A DNA stretch of 64,000 bases from positions 558,001-622,000 of the forward strand of contig NZ_CP114283.1 in assembly GCF_027107535.1 (NCBI RefSeq). The letters run 5' to 3'. Below, piece after piece: positions 41,376 to 49,199 of this stretch (the first letter of the stretch is position 1; every line of letters begins with the position of its first letter). Source of the DNA: Streptomyces aurantiacus (GTDB lineage Bacteria > Actinomycetota > Actinomycetes > Streptomycetales > Streptomycetaceae). A model generated the notes under the pieces. It searched no databases. It saw only the letters and a program-made list of their open reading frames with translations, and was not told where the DNA came from. Made by a program: the position numbers and the translations under genes.

Positions 41376-41903
41376 GTGGACATGGAGAAGCGGCCGGAGC
41401 CGGGGACACGCGCGCGGGCGGACGACGCCACCGTGCTGGCCGAACCGGTCTGGGCGATCATGCTCATCTGTGTGCTGGGCACGGGCGTGGTCGGCTGGCT
41501 GACCACGGTCCTCGCGGACTGGCTGCCGAAACTGCGCTGGGCGCCGTTGAAGGGCCCGGCGAAACTGCTGAACTCGATCCCCGAGCCCGGTCTCTCCATC
41601 GGCGCGGTGGCCGTGGGCCTGCTGCTGGGCGTGCTGATCGGGTTCGGCGCGGTGCACGACTCACTGACGGTCCGCGTGTCCGACAGCCGGGTGGTCCTCG
41701 CCGTCAGGGACGCGGAGCAGGAGTTCGCCCGCGACGGGATCACCCTGGTGCACCGGGACGGCAAGCAGCTCGTACTGCTCGGCCCGGACGGTGAGGAGCT
41801 GGCCCGGGAGAAGAGCGGCCTGTCGTGGCGCGGCCTCGCCGACGCCTTCACGGCCCACGGCTACCGGTGGGCGGACCGCCCACAGCGGCTCAGGGCCGGG
41901 TGA
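41376..41903 (+). CDS. YqeB-family membrane protein
   Basis: 175 residues. Two transmembrane helices (PVWAIMLICVLGTGVVGWL and GAVAVGLLLGVLIGFGAV), then a cytosolic domain: VRVSDSRVVLAVRDAEQEFAR, DGKQLVLLGPDGEELAREK and ADAFTAHGYRWADRPQRL. This matches the YqeB family of Bacillus and Streptomyces, unknown function. GTG start at 41376 with GGGGGAG upstream; an ATG two codons later is the alternative. Its 3' end overlaps the convergent glyoxalase gene by 14 bases. Confidence 0.82.
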   Translation: MDMEKRPEPGTRARADDATVLAEPVWAIMLICVLGTGVVGWLTTVLADWLPKLRWAPLKGPAKLLNSIPEPGLSIGAVAVGLLLGVLIGFGAVHDSLTVRVSDSRVVLAVRDAEQEFARDGITLVHRDGKQLVLLGPDGEELAREKSGLSWRGLADAFTAHGYRWADRPQRLRAG

Positions 41904-42648
41904 TGACCGAGAACTCCACGCCGAAGGGGTCCGTGACGGTGGCGCTGCGGCCGTAGGGGGTGTCCTCCGGGACTCCGGCGGTACCGCCCGCCGCGGCGGC
42001 GCGGTCCGCCACCGCGTCGGTGTCGGCCACCTCGAACGTGGTCACCCAGGACGACGAGGGGGCGGCCGGGAAGCCGAAGATCCCGCCGATCTCGTGGCCG
42101 TCCCTGCGCCGCAGGAACGTGAAGTCGAGGTCCGGGAGCGTCTCGTTGAGGTCCAGGGTGTAGTCGAACACGGCGGTGTAGAAGTCCCGGGCGGGCCCGG
42201 GGTCCGGGGTGACCAGGTCGTTGCGGACCAGCGAGCCGGGCTCGTTCACGACCTCGCAGCCGAGGTGCGCCCGGCCCTCCCAGAGTCCGAAGCGGGCGCC
42301 GACCGGGTCCTCGGCGATGGCCGCACGGCCTTGGTCCCCGATGTCCGTCGGCGGCTTCAGCAGGACACCGCCCGCCTCCGTGACGCGCCGGGCGGTGCCG
42401 TCGCAGTCCGCGGTGGCGAAGTACATGTTCCAGCCGAAGCCGGTGGTGGCCGGGGCCTGCGCGACGGCCGCGACGGGCCGGCCGTGCAGCAGGCACACCG
42501 TGCCGAGGCCCCGCCCGTCCACCGCTCCCGTGTCGTACTCCCACCCGAAGAGGGCGCCGTAAAACGCGAGCGCCCGCTCCCGGTCGGGCACGCGGAGGTC
42601 GATCCACGTGGGCGTACCGGCGGGCTGAATGCTGGTGACGTGGCTCAT
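41890..42648 (-). CDS. VOC (glyoxalase/bleomycin-resistance fold) protein, two-domain
   Basis: 252 residues with two VOC modules: TPTWIDLRVPDRERALAFYGALFGW (first) and VRNDLVTPDPGPARDFYTAVFDY (second), each ending in a DPxGxxF strand (EDPVGARFGLWE, TDPFGVEFSVI). Tandem VOC proteins form one metal or ligand cavity per pair. They include glyoxalases, dioxygenases and antibiotic-binding proteins; nothing here picks one. ATG at 42648 with GGGAG upstream. The convergent 14-base overlap with the YqeB gene means the two transcripts form an antisense pair at their ends. Confidence 0.88.
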   Translation of the reverse strand: MSHVTSIQPAGTPTWIDLRVPDRERALAFYGALFGWEYDTGAVDGRGLGTVCLLHGRPVAAVAQAPATTGFGWNMYFATADCDGTARRVTEAGGVLLKPPTDIGDQGRAAIAEDPVGARFGLWEGRAHLGCEVVNEPGSLVRNDLVTPDPGPARDFYTAVFDYTLDLNETLPDLDFTFLRRRDGHEIGGIFGFPAAPSSSWVTTFEVADTDAVADRAAAAGGTAGVPEDTPYGRSATVTDPFGVEFSVITRP

Positions 42649-42884
42649 CGAATGCTCCCAGGGGTCGGACAACGAGATCGGACAACGGCGATTCGTTCCC
42701 GACGGTAGGAGCCGACTAGGCCAGGCTCTGTCCTATACGGCCACAGGTGAACGACGAGGCGGCGGACATGTACGCGTCCGCCGGGGCGTTCACCGACCCC
42801 GCCGAGGTACGGGCCGCCGTCGCGGGACTGGAACTGCCGTGCCGCCTTACGCGGACGTCTGGCCGAACCGCTGTGTGCGCGGGC

Positions 42885-44009
42885 TCAGTCCGCCGTCGCG
42901 GGCAGCCGCAGGTGTGCGCGGTAGCCGCCGGTGGCCGTGGGGCCCGCCTCGAAGGAACCGGCGAGGTTCTCGGCCCGCTCGCCGAGTCCGATCAACCCCT
43001 GCTGGGAACTGGGCAGTTCGAGCGTGGGGCGGGTCGGCGGAGTGTTGGTGACCGTCACGCCGAGCTCGTCGCACTCCTGCCACAGCCGGACCGTCGCGGT
43101 GGCGCCGGGCGCGTGCTTGCGCACGTTCGTGAGGGCCTCCTGCACGGTCCGGTAGACCGCGCGCTGGGCCGGGGCCCCGATACCGGACGGCAGTTCGCCC
43201 TCCAGTGTCACCTCGATGCCGCTCGTGTCGACCAGTTGCCGCAGCTCGGCCAGGGTCGGCTGCGGAGTCAGCTCGGTCGCACGGCCGCCGGAGGCACGCA
43301 ACAGCGTGACCATGTGCCGCAGTTCGTCCAGCGTGGTCACGCTGAGCTCGCGGATCGTCCGGGCCGCCTCACACGTCTCGGCGTCCTTCGCGCCGACCTG
43401 GAGGGCCCCGGCCCGCACGGCGATGAGGCTCACCTGGTGGGAGACGACGTCGTGCATCTCCCGCGCCAGCTGGGCCCGTTCGCGGGCCAGTACGCCCTGG
43501 GCGTGCAGTCGGCGCTCGTGCTCCCGTGCCTCCTCGATCTCGGCCAGGCGGGAAGCGGCATCGCGCCGGGCCTGGACCAGCTGGCCCAGGAAGACCGGGG
43601 CGGCCGCCGTCGCCAGCAGGTAGACGAAGTCGATGAACGTCCAGATGCGGTCGTCCGTCGCGTACTCCGACAGCGGCCACGGCAGCGCGGAGGCCACCGC
43701 CGACGCGGTGGCGCAGACGATGAGCAGCCGCCGGTCGCGGCTGCGCTCGGCCAGTGTGTAGAGGGCGGCCAGGGGCGCCACGACGACCGACGAGAACAGC
43801 GCGGCGGGCAGCGACAGCATGAACACCGTCAGCGGGAATCGCCGCCGCATGGCCAGCGCCGCGCAGGCGGCGGCCGACAGGGCCACCTCCAGCGGGGTGT
43901 CGTACTCGAGCTGGAGCCAGACGTCCACGGACGCGACAGCGACGAGCAGGGCGTCGACCAGTACGGCCCGCACGGGAACCCGGCCCAGCATCAGCCGTAA
44001 GGGCTTCAC
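42885..44009 (-). CDS. Sensor histidine kinase, NarL-type partner (HisKA_3)
   Basis: 374 residues. The N-terminal half has five or six hydrophobic segments (about 10-145) with little extracellular loop, as in intramembrane-sensing DesK/LiaS-like kinases. A coiled-coil linker follows, then HisKA_3 with phospho-acceptor His186 in LAREMHDVVSHQVSLI, and a HATPase with ALTNVRKHAPGATATV and GLIGLGERAENLAGSF. The GTG start overlaps the stop of its regulator gene by four bases. The gene ends facing a short intergenic region with no called gene. Confidence 0.93.
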   Translation of the reverse strand: MKPLRLMLGRVPVRAVLVDALLVAVASVDVWLQLEYDTPLEVALSAAACAALAMRRRFPLTVFMLSLPAALFSSVVVAPLAALYTLAERSRDRRLLIVCATASAVASALPWPLSEYATDDRIWTFIDFVYLLATAAAPVFLGQLVQARRDAASRLAEIEEAREHERRLHAQGVLARERAQLAREMHDVVSHQVSLIAVRAGALQVGAKDAETCEAARTIRELSVTTLDELRHMVTLLRASGGRATELTPQPTLAELRQLVDTSGIEVTLEGELPSGIGAPAQRAVYRTVQEALTNVRKHAPGATATVRLWQECDELGVTVTNTPPTRPTLELPSSQQGLIGLGERAENLAGSFEAGPTATGGYRAHLRLPATAD

Positions 44010-44731
44010 CGCTCGGCGTCCCTGTGCCGGCCGGGCCCTTCTCCGGGCCCTCGGCCGGGAGTCTCCCCGGGGCCCTGGCCCTGCCCGTCGAGCAGTCCCG
44101 CCCGCTGCGCCAGCAGCGCCGCCTGGACCCGGCTGCCCACCCGCAGCTTGGTGAGGATGGCGCTGACGTGGTCCTTGACCGTGCCCGCGCTGAGGTGGAT
44201 CCGCGCCCCGACGTCGGCGTTGGAGAGCCCCTCGGCGACCAGCACGAGCACTTCGCACTCACGTCCGCTGAGCAGACCGACCCGCCGTACGCCCGGGTCG
44301 TCGTCGGCGGCCTCGTGCCCGGGGTGGCCGTGCAGCATCGACCGGGACGCCTTCGGCGACAGCACCACCCCGCCGGCCGCGAGCGTCCTCACGAGCTGCG
44401 CCAGTTGTTCCGGCTCGGTGTCCTTGAGGATGAACCCGGCCGCGCCCGACCGCAGGGCCGTCACGATGTACTCGTCGGAGTCGAAGGTGGTCAGCATGGC
44501 CACCACCGGGGCGTCGGGCATCGTCCGGATCTCCCGCAGTACGGTCAGTCCGTCCACGTCCGGCATCCGGATGTCCAGCAGCACCACGTCGGGCCGCAGC
44601 CGCGTCACCGTGCCGGCCGCCTCGGCGCCGGTGGAGGTGGCGACGACCTCGATGTCGACGGCCGCGTTGAGAATCAGTTCGAAGCCGGACCGGATCAGGG
44701 CCTCGTCATCCACTACCTGAACCCGGATCAC
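44006..44731 (-). CDS. NarL/FixJ-type response regulator
   Basis: 241 residues. The receiver has Asp8/Asp9/Glu10, phospho-acceptor Asp53 (VVLLDIRMPDVDG), Thr in MLTTFDS, and Lys in FILKDTEP. The LuxR-type helix-turn-helix is GLLSGRECEVLVLVAEGLSNADVGARIHLS followed by TVKDHVSAILTKL. The C-terminus is a Gly/Pro/Arg repeat tail (GQGQGPGETPGRGPGEG). GTG start at 44731 with GAGGAG upstream. It is divergent from the acyltransferase-like membrane protein gene, the obvious candidate target. Confidence 0.93.
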   Translation of the reverse strand: MIRVQVVDDEALIRSGFELILNAAVDIEVVATSTGAEAAGTVTRLRPDVVLLDIRMPDVDGLTVLREIRTMPDAPVVAMLTTFDSDEYIVTALRSGAAGFILKDTEPEQLAQLVRTLAAGGVVLSPKASRSMLHGHPGHEAADDDPGVRRVGLLSGRECEVLVLVAEGLSNADVGARIHLSAGTVKDHVSAILTKLRVGSRVQAALLAQRAGLLDGQGQGPGETPGRGPGEGPGRHRDAER

Positions 44732-44912
44732 TCGCGTCCCGTCTCCTCGCCCGCCCGTCGATTTCGAGCCAAGCCTAGGCACACCGAACCACGCGCGAGC
44801 GCCCGAAGGCCCCTGAATCCGCCGTCCGGCGGGGTAGGTCCGGCCGCTCGGCGGGGGATTGCCGGACGCCCGGCGGATGGTCCTCGACCTGCGCTCTTCC
44901 CAGCCTGGAAGC

Positions 44913-46307
44913 ATGACGCAGAACGCCTCAGAGCGCACCACTCCCGCCGGCGCTCCGAAAGCCGAAACCGCTCCGGCACCCGCCGGCGACCCGATCCCGG
45001 CACAGCGTCCGACCTCGACCAACCATCCGGTCCCGGCAGGGCATCCGGCCCCGGGGGAGCGCTCGTTCCCGGCGGAGCGTCCGGTCCCCGCCGAGCTTCC
45101 GCTCCCGGTTGACGGCCCGGCCCCGGCGGGGCGGGCCGCGCAGGCCGGCCGGCTCGTCGGTGTCGACCTCGCCCGCGGCCTCGCCGTCTTCGGCATGTAC
45201 GCGGCCCACGTCGGCCCCGACCCCTCCGTCGGCGGGGTCACCGGCTTCGTGATGGAACTGGCCCACGGCCGCGCCTCCGCCCTCTTCGCGTTCCTGGCGG
45301 GCTTCTCGATCATCCTCATGACCGGCCGCCGGGCGCCGAGGAGGGGCCGGGAGGGACGCCAGGCCGTCGCCAAGGTGCTGATCCGGGCCGCCGTCCTGCT
45401 CGCCGTCGGCACCTGGCTGACCTCCACCGGCACCCCGGTCGAGGTGATCCTGGCCTACTACGGTCTCTTCTTCGTCATGGTCCTGCCCTTCCACCGGCTG
45501 CGCCCCGCAACCCTGGCCGCCCTCGCCGCCGGCACGGCCCTGACGCTGCCCCAACTCCTCTACGCCGTCCAGCAGTCGGTCTACGACGGCACCTGGTCCG
45601 ACACCGTCATCCGGTACGACCCGCTGGCCCGCGTCAGCGGCACCGACGGCTTCGTCGAGCTGCTGTTCAGCGGGAGTTACCCGGCACTGGCCTGGATCCC
45701 GTTCGTCCTCGCGGGCATGGCGGTGGCCCGCCTCGACCTCGCGTCCGCGGCGGTACGCGCCCGGCTGGCCGTCACGGGCGTCGGGCTGGCCGTGCTCGGG
45801 TACGGCGGCTCGTGGCTGGCCCTGCACCTGGTCCCCGGGGTGCGCGGCGCCCTTGCCGAGAGCATCCGGGAGGAGGGGTACGGTTCCGGCTCGCCCCTGT
45901 CCCTGTGGTGGTCGGACACGGCCGGCTACCCGAGCGGCGACACCACGGCCTGGCTCTGGGCGGCCTCCCCGCACAGCGAGACCACCCTCTCCGTCATCGG
46001 CAACACCGGTGTCGCCCTCGCCGTGCTCGTCGCCTGTGTCGCCGCGGTCGAGTGCCTGCCCCGCTTCCGCCGCCTCGCGGCTCCGGTCGTCGCGGTCGGC
46101 TCGATGTCCCTGACGGCGTACGTCTTCCACGTCGTGGGCATCCACTTCCTCGGCATCGACGAACTCCCCGGCCCCTCGCTGCGCGTCCTGCTCGGCTTCA
46201 GCGCGGCCGTCACGGTCCTGGCCGTCGTCTGGTCGCGCTTCTTCAGCCGGGGCCCGCTCGAACACGTGCTGAGCGGCGCCACCAAGGTCGCGCGGCACAT
46301 CAAGTAA
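44913..46307 (+). CDS. Acyltransferase-like integral membrane protein (HGSNAT/DUF418 type)
   Basis: 464 residues. The first 80 are a Pro/Ala/Glu-rich low-complexity tail made of near-repeats such as PVPAGHPAPGER. Then about ten transmembrane helices starting with RLVGVDLARGLAVFGMYAAHVGP, the R-x-x-G-x-D-x-x-R-G start seen in heparan-alpha-glucosaminide acetyltransferase-like and DUF418 proteins. The late region PVVAVGSMSLTAYVFHVVGIHF resembles the DUF418 end. These proteins probably acylate cell-envelope sugars or carry acyl groups across the membrane. Start ATG 44913 preceded by GGAAG. Divergent from the NarL-type two-component system. Confidence 0.8.
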   Translation: MTQNASERTTPAGAPKAETAPAPAGDPIPAQRPTSTNHPVPAGHPAPGERSFPAERPVPAELPLPVDGPAPAGRAAQAGRLVGVDLARGLAVFGMYAAHVGPDPSVGGVTGFVMELAHGRASALFAFLAGFSIILMTGRRAPRRGREGRQAVAKVLIRAAVLLAVGTWLTSTGTPVEVILAYYGLFFVMVLPFHRLRPATLAALAAGTALTLPQLLYAVQQSVYDGTWSDTVIRYDPLARVSGTDGFVELLFSGSYPALAWIPFVLAGMAVARLDLASAAVRARLAVTGVGLAVLGYGGSWLALHLVPGVRGALAESIREEGYGSGSPLSLWWSDTAGYPSGDTTAWLWAASPHSETTLSVIGNTGVALAVLVACVAAVECLPRFRRLAAPVVAVGSMSLTAYVFHVVGIHFLGIDELPGPSLRVLLGFSAAVTVLAVVWSRFFSRGPLEHVLSGATKVARHIK

Positions 46308-46359
46308 GGGCGCCCCTCCCGCAGTACGCACGCGTTCGAGGACTTTGCCATCTCTTTAC

Positions 46360-46383
46360 AACCTGTCCGGTCGCTGTCTCGTC
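46360..46383 (+). promoter_or_regulatory. ECF-type promoter before the surface protein-sortase-sigma operon
   Basis: AAC (46360-46362), 17 bases, then CGTC (46380-46383) fits the ECF consensus AAC-N16/17-CGTC. It is about 70 bases before the first gene. The operon itself encodes an ECF sigma factor, so autoregulation is plausible. Confidence 0.5.
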
Positions 46384-46451
46384 TCTTCGCTCGATCCGTC
46401 AGGCAGCCCGCCGCGCACCAGCGCGGACGGACCGATGAAAGAGAGCTACTC

Positions 46452-46820
46452 ATGCGCCGAACTGTCCTCAGCGTCCTGGCACTTGCCTGCACCGCCGTGC
46501 TGGCCGGCGCGGTGCCCGCGTTCGCCGACGGGACGTCTCCCACCCCCGCCACCACCGCCGCGCCGAGCACCGCGCCGAGCCCCGGCGAACCGACCACGGC
46601 CCCCACCCCGGAGGCGTCCGTGCCCGCGAGCGCCGAACCGACCAGGGCGCCGTCCGACGGTGAGGTCTCCGTCGTACCGAGCGGAGCGCCCAATACCGGT
46701 GAGGCGGCCTCGGAGTCCGGCAGTGCCACCGGGCTGATCGGCGGGGGCGCCGCCGCGGTCCTCGTGGCCGGCGGCGCGGCCGTCTACCTCGTGCGCCGCC
46801 GACAGGCGAACGAGGCGTGA
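46452..46820 (+). CDS. Small secreted protein with sortase-type C-terminus
   Basis: 122 residues. Sec signal peptide (MRRTVLSVLALACTAVLAG, cleavage near AFA-DG), a 60-residue Thr/Pro/Ser/Ala stalk, then APNTG in the place of an LPxTG/LAxTG motif, a hydrophobic helix (GLIGGGAAAVLVAGGAAVYLV) and the basic stop RRRQANEA. This is the architecture of a sortase substrate attached to peptidoglycan. The gene overlaps the class F sortase gene by four bases, which strongly suggests it is that enzyme's substrate. The mature protein has almost no folded domain, so it may be a spacer or adhesive wall layer. Confidence 0.82.
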   Translation: MRRTVLSVLALACTAVLAGAVPAFADGTSPTPATTAAPSTAPSPGEPTTAPTPEASVPASAEPTRAPSDGEVSVVPSGAPNTGEAASESGSATGLIGGGAAAVLVAGGAAVYLVRRRQANEA

Positions 46821-47440
46821 CCACGCTCTCCAGGCGCGCCTTCGTCACCGCGGCGATGGCCTCCCTGCTCGTGGGCTGCGCGGGAGGAGAAGGCGTCAGG
46901 GAGTCCGAAGGGACCGGGGGCACCGGCCGCGAGAGCGAGCCACCGCCTTCGCGGCCCTCCGGGAAGACCGTGCGGGCCCTCGCGCGTTCGGTCCCGGTCG
47001 GGCTGCGCATTCCGGCCATCGAGGTCGACACCCCGGTCATGCGGCTGGGGCTGGCCCCCGACGGCAGCGCGCAGGTGCCCCCGATCGAGGCCGACGACCG
47101 GGCGGGCTGGTACCGGCACTCGCCGACGCCCGGCCAGGTCGGTCCGTCCGTGATCCTCGGCCACGCCACGGTCGGAGACTTCGGGGACGGTGTCTTCAGG
47201 CGTCTCGGGCAACTGCGGCGGGGCGACCGGATCGTGACGCGCCTGGAGAACGGCAGGTCGGCGGAGTTCACCGTCACCGGCGTACGGACGGTCGCCCAGG
47301 CCGAGTTCCCGACGGACGACGTCTACGGGGACGTGGGCCGTCCTGAGCTACGGCTCATCACGTGCGGCGGCCCCCGCACCGGCGACGGGTACCGCGACAG
47401 CGTGATCGTCTTCGCCGCGCTGAACCCGGCGGGTCCCTGA
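46817..47440 (+). CDS. Class F sortase
   Basis: 207 residues. The catalytic set is complete: His116 (VILGHATVGD), Cys183 (LRLITCGG, the TLxTC-type motif) and Arg193 (GYRDSVIVFA). Class F sortases are actinobacterial transpeptidases that cleave sorting signals and attach proteins to the wall. The N-terminus SRRAFVTAAMASLLVGC combines a twin-Arg with a lipobox (Cys21), so the enzyme may be a lipoprotein rather than membrane-spanning. GTGA overlap with its likely substrate gene. Confidence 0.92.
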   Translation: MTTLSRRAFVTAAMASLLVGCAGGEGVRESEGTGGTGRESEPPPSRPSGKTVRALARSVPVGLRIPAIEVDTPVMRLGLAPDGSAQVPPIEADDRAGWYRHSPTPGQVGPSVILGHATVGDFGDGVFRRLGQLRRGDRIVTRLENGRSAEFTVTGVRTVAQAEFPTDDVYGDVGRPELRLITCGGPRTGDGYRDSVIVFAALNPAGP

Positions 47441-47580
47441 CCCGCACTCCGGATTCCGGGCCGGTGGAACCGTACGCCCACGGCCCGGGATCCTCTCCCA
47501 CGAGGACAGCGAGTGCCGCACGTACCGCGAGTGTCGCGAGTACTGCCGGTGCCCCGAGTGCATCACGACCATGGAGAGCG

Positions 47581-48072
47581 TTGAAACGGTCCCGCGAGGA
47601 GGCAGCGTCCGAGCTGTTCGCCGCCCTCTACCCGCGCCTGGCCGGCTGGTGCCGCCGCCTGGTCGACGACGACGAGACGGCGCACGAGGTCGCCTCGGAG
47701 GCGTTCACCCGGCTCTGGGCCCGCTGGACGTCCGTGGCGGAGCCCCGCGGGTTCCTCTACGTCACTGCGGCCAACCTCGTCCGGGACCACTGGCGCAAAA
47801 TGGAGCGCGAACGCAAAGCGATGCGCCGTGCGACGGCCGAGGCCGCCGTCCGGCCGGAGGCCGAACAGGCCGACCCGTCGGTGCGCCTGCTCGTGCAGTC
47901 GCTGCCGGAGCGACTGCGCGTGCCGATCCTGCTGCACTACTACGCCGACATGCCGATCCGGGAGGTGTCCGTGCTGACCGGGCGCAAGGAAGGAACCATC
48001 AAGGCCGACCTCCACGCGGCCCGCGAACTGCTCCGCGCCCATCTGAGGAGAAGCGTTGATCACACACTCTGA
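47581..48072 (+). CDS. ECF-type RNA polymerase sigma factor
   Basis: About 163 residues from TTG at 47581 (GGAGAG just upstream). Region 2 is LFAALYPRLAGWCRRLVDDDETAHEVASEAFTRLW followed by RGFLYVTAANLVRDHWRK; region 4 is LPERLRVPILLHYYADMPIREVSVLTGRKEGTIKADLHAAREL. It directs RNA polymerase to specific promoters. A longer form from GTG 47464 would add a Ser/Ala/Thr-rich segment of unclear value, so the start is uncertain. The next gene overlaps its end and may encode its membrane partner. Confidence 0.88.
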   Translation: MKRSREEAASELFAALYPRLAGWCRRLVDDDETAHEVASEAFTRLWARWTSVAEPRGFLYVTAANLVRDHWRKMERERKAMRRATAEAAVRPEAEQADPSVRLLVQSLPERLRVPILLHYYADMPIREVSVLTGRKEGTIKADLHAARELLRAHLRRSVDHTL

Positions 48073-48568
48073 CGACGGCCCGGACTTCGAACCCGACGAC
48101 CCCCTTGCCGTCATCATGCGGCCCACCACCGACTACCTCGGTCCGCCCGCCGGCCGGTTCGAGGAGATCCGCCGCGGCGCGGCCCGCCGCCGGATGCTCC
48201 GTGCCGCGGCCGGAGCCGGCCTGCTGTGCGCGGTCACCGCTCTGGTCGCGCTGCCGTTGCGCTTCGCGGGCCCCGACACACCCGTGTCCCCGCAGGTTCC
48301 TCTCGCCCCGCCGCGCACGAGCAGCCCCTCGGCCGAGCCCAGCCTGCCGTCGACGCCCGGGCCCGCCGAGTCCCGCGCCGACGACACGACCGGGCCCCCG
48401 AGTCCCGGTACGACGGCCGTTCCGCCCGCGACCGACCCGAGCCGGCAGCCGGACACACCCAGGGCCACAGCGGCACCGACCACCGCGCCGTCCACGTATC
48501 CGACTCCGACGGGCCTCGAGCCGTCGGCCCCCGCAAGCACCGACGGCGCCACACCCGAGGCCGGGTAG
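48056..48568 (+). CDS. Single-pass membrane protein, possible anti-sigma partner
   Basis: 170 residues from TTG at 48056 (GAGGAG upstream), overlapping the sigma gene by 17 bases. The N-terminal 45 residues are cytosolic and charged (DDPLAVIMRPTTDYLGPPAGRF), then a helix (AAAGAGLLCAVTALVALPL) and a 100-residue Ser/Thr/Pro extracytoplasmic tail. This layout and the overlap are what one expects of an anti-sigma factor, but no ZAS His-Cys-Cys motif is present. The function is therefore inferred from position only. Confidence 0.72.
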   Translation: MITHSDDGPDFEPDDPLAVIMRPTTDYLGPPAGRFEEIRRGAARRRMLRAAAGAGLLCAVTALVALPLRFAGPDTPVSPQVPLAPPRTSSPSAEPSLPSTPGPAESRADDTTGPPSPGTTAVPPATDPSRQPDTPRATAAPTTAPSTYPTPTGLEPSAPASTDGATPEAG

Positions 48569-48574
48569 CCAAAG

Positions 48575-48862
48575 TCACCGGGGTTCGGGGGCACCGGCGG
48601 GCCGGTGGACCGACGCGTCGTGCTCCGTCCGCAGATGCCGTCCCAGCAGCACGTCGCTGTCGGTCACCGCGCTGCGGTCGAACCGGGCACGGGCGTCGTC
48701 ACGGCGTATCGCGAGTTCGGTGCACACCGGGCAACCCGGAACGGGGACGGGCACGGTCAGGGACACGGACATGGCCGCGGAGGCGGACGCGGCTACGGGC
48801 CGACGATCCCCGTAGCCCTCCCAGTCCTCCCGGCCCTCCCTGTCCGCCCGGCGCGACGTCAC
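48575..48862 (-). CDS. Small Cys-containing protein of unknown function
   Basis: 95 residues from a GTG (48862) that overlaps the stop of the next upstream gene (GTGA). The first third is Arg/Glu-rich and probably disordered; the rest is compact: VPGCPVCTELAIRRDDARARFD, then DVLLGRHLRTEHD. The C-P-V-C with a later H-x5-H spacing could bind zinc. Small proteins of this kind are found beside XRE-DUF397 loci in Streptomyces, as here. I do not know the function. Confidence 0.65.
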   Translation of the reverse strand: MTSRRADREGREDWEGYGDRRPVAASASAAMSVSLTVPVPVPGCPVCTELAIRRDDARARFDRSAVTDSDVLLGRHLRTEHDASVHRPAGAPEPR

Positions 48863-49083
48863 AGTGCCCGTTCCGAACGCGTGTTGGCCGCCCGCAGGGC
48901 CGCCGCCAGCCGCTCCTCGGCCGTGGCCGGGCGGATCCTCGCCGGGTCGGCCTGCCACTCCCGGCCGCCGCCGACGGGCCGCAGCATCGCGTACGGGCCT
49001 GTCGTGTCCCGGTACTCGCCGACCCGCCGTGCCACCGGGTCGTAGACGAGGGCCCCGGGCTCCGGTGCTGTTTCTGCTTCCAC
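48859..49083 (-). CDS. Small protein of unknown function, partner of the Cys-containing protein
   Basis: 74 residues from GTG 49083 with GGAG five bases upstream. One compact domain: LVYDPVARRVGEYRDTTGPYAMLRPVGGGREW, then ADPARIRPATAEERL. The beta-rich first half resembles small barrel folds. The GTGA overlap with the following gene makes the two a translational unit. It is divergent from the XRE regulator gene, with 116 bases between the start codons, so the regulator may control it. Confidence 0.68.
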   Translation of the reverse strand: MEAETAPEPGALVYDPVARRVGEYRDTTGPYAMLRPVGGGREWQADPARIRPATAEERLAAALRAANTRSERAL

Positions 49084-49093
49084 TGACGCTCCG

Positions 49094-49128
49094 TACACTG
49101 GATCACTACGCTGTGTGCACCCAGCGTC
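49094..49128 (+). promoter_or_regulatory. Divergent promoter region with inverted repeat
   Basis: TACACT (49094-49099), with TTTCTG 17 bases upstream, is a candidate -10/-35 pair for the XRE gene. ACGCTG (49109-49114) and CAGCGT (49123-49128) form an inverted repeat just downstream, a possible XRE operator. Confidence 0.4.
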
Positions 49129-49199
49129 GCTGAACGGAACCGCTGGTTTCAACGCACGACGCGTGCCATTGGCGCACTGTCACGGAGGGGGCGGGCCCT

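Noticed and set aside
46452..46820. Proline/threonine-rich frame as a random low-complexity frame
   Set aside because: Signal peptide, sorting motif, helix and basic tail in order, plus overlap with a sortase gene, make it a real gene.
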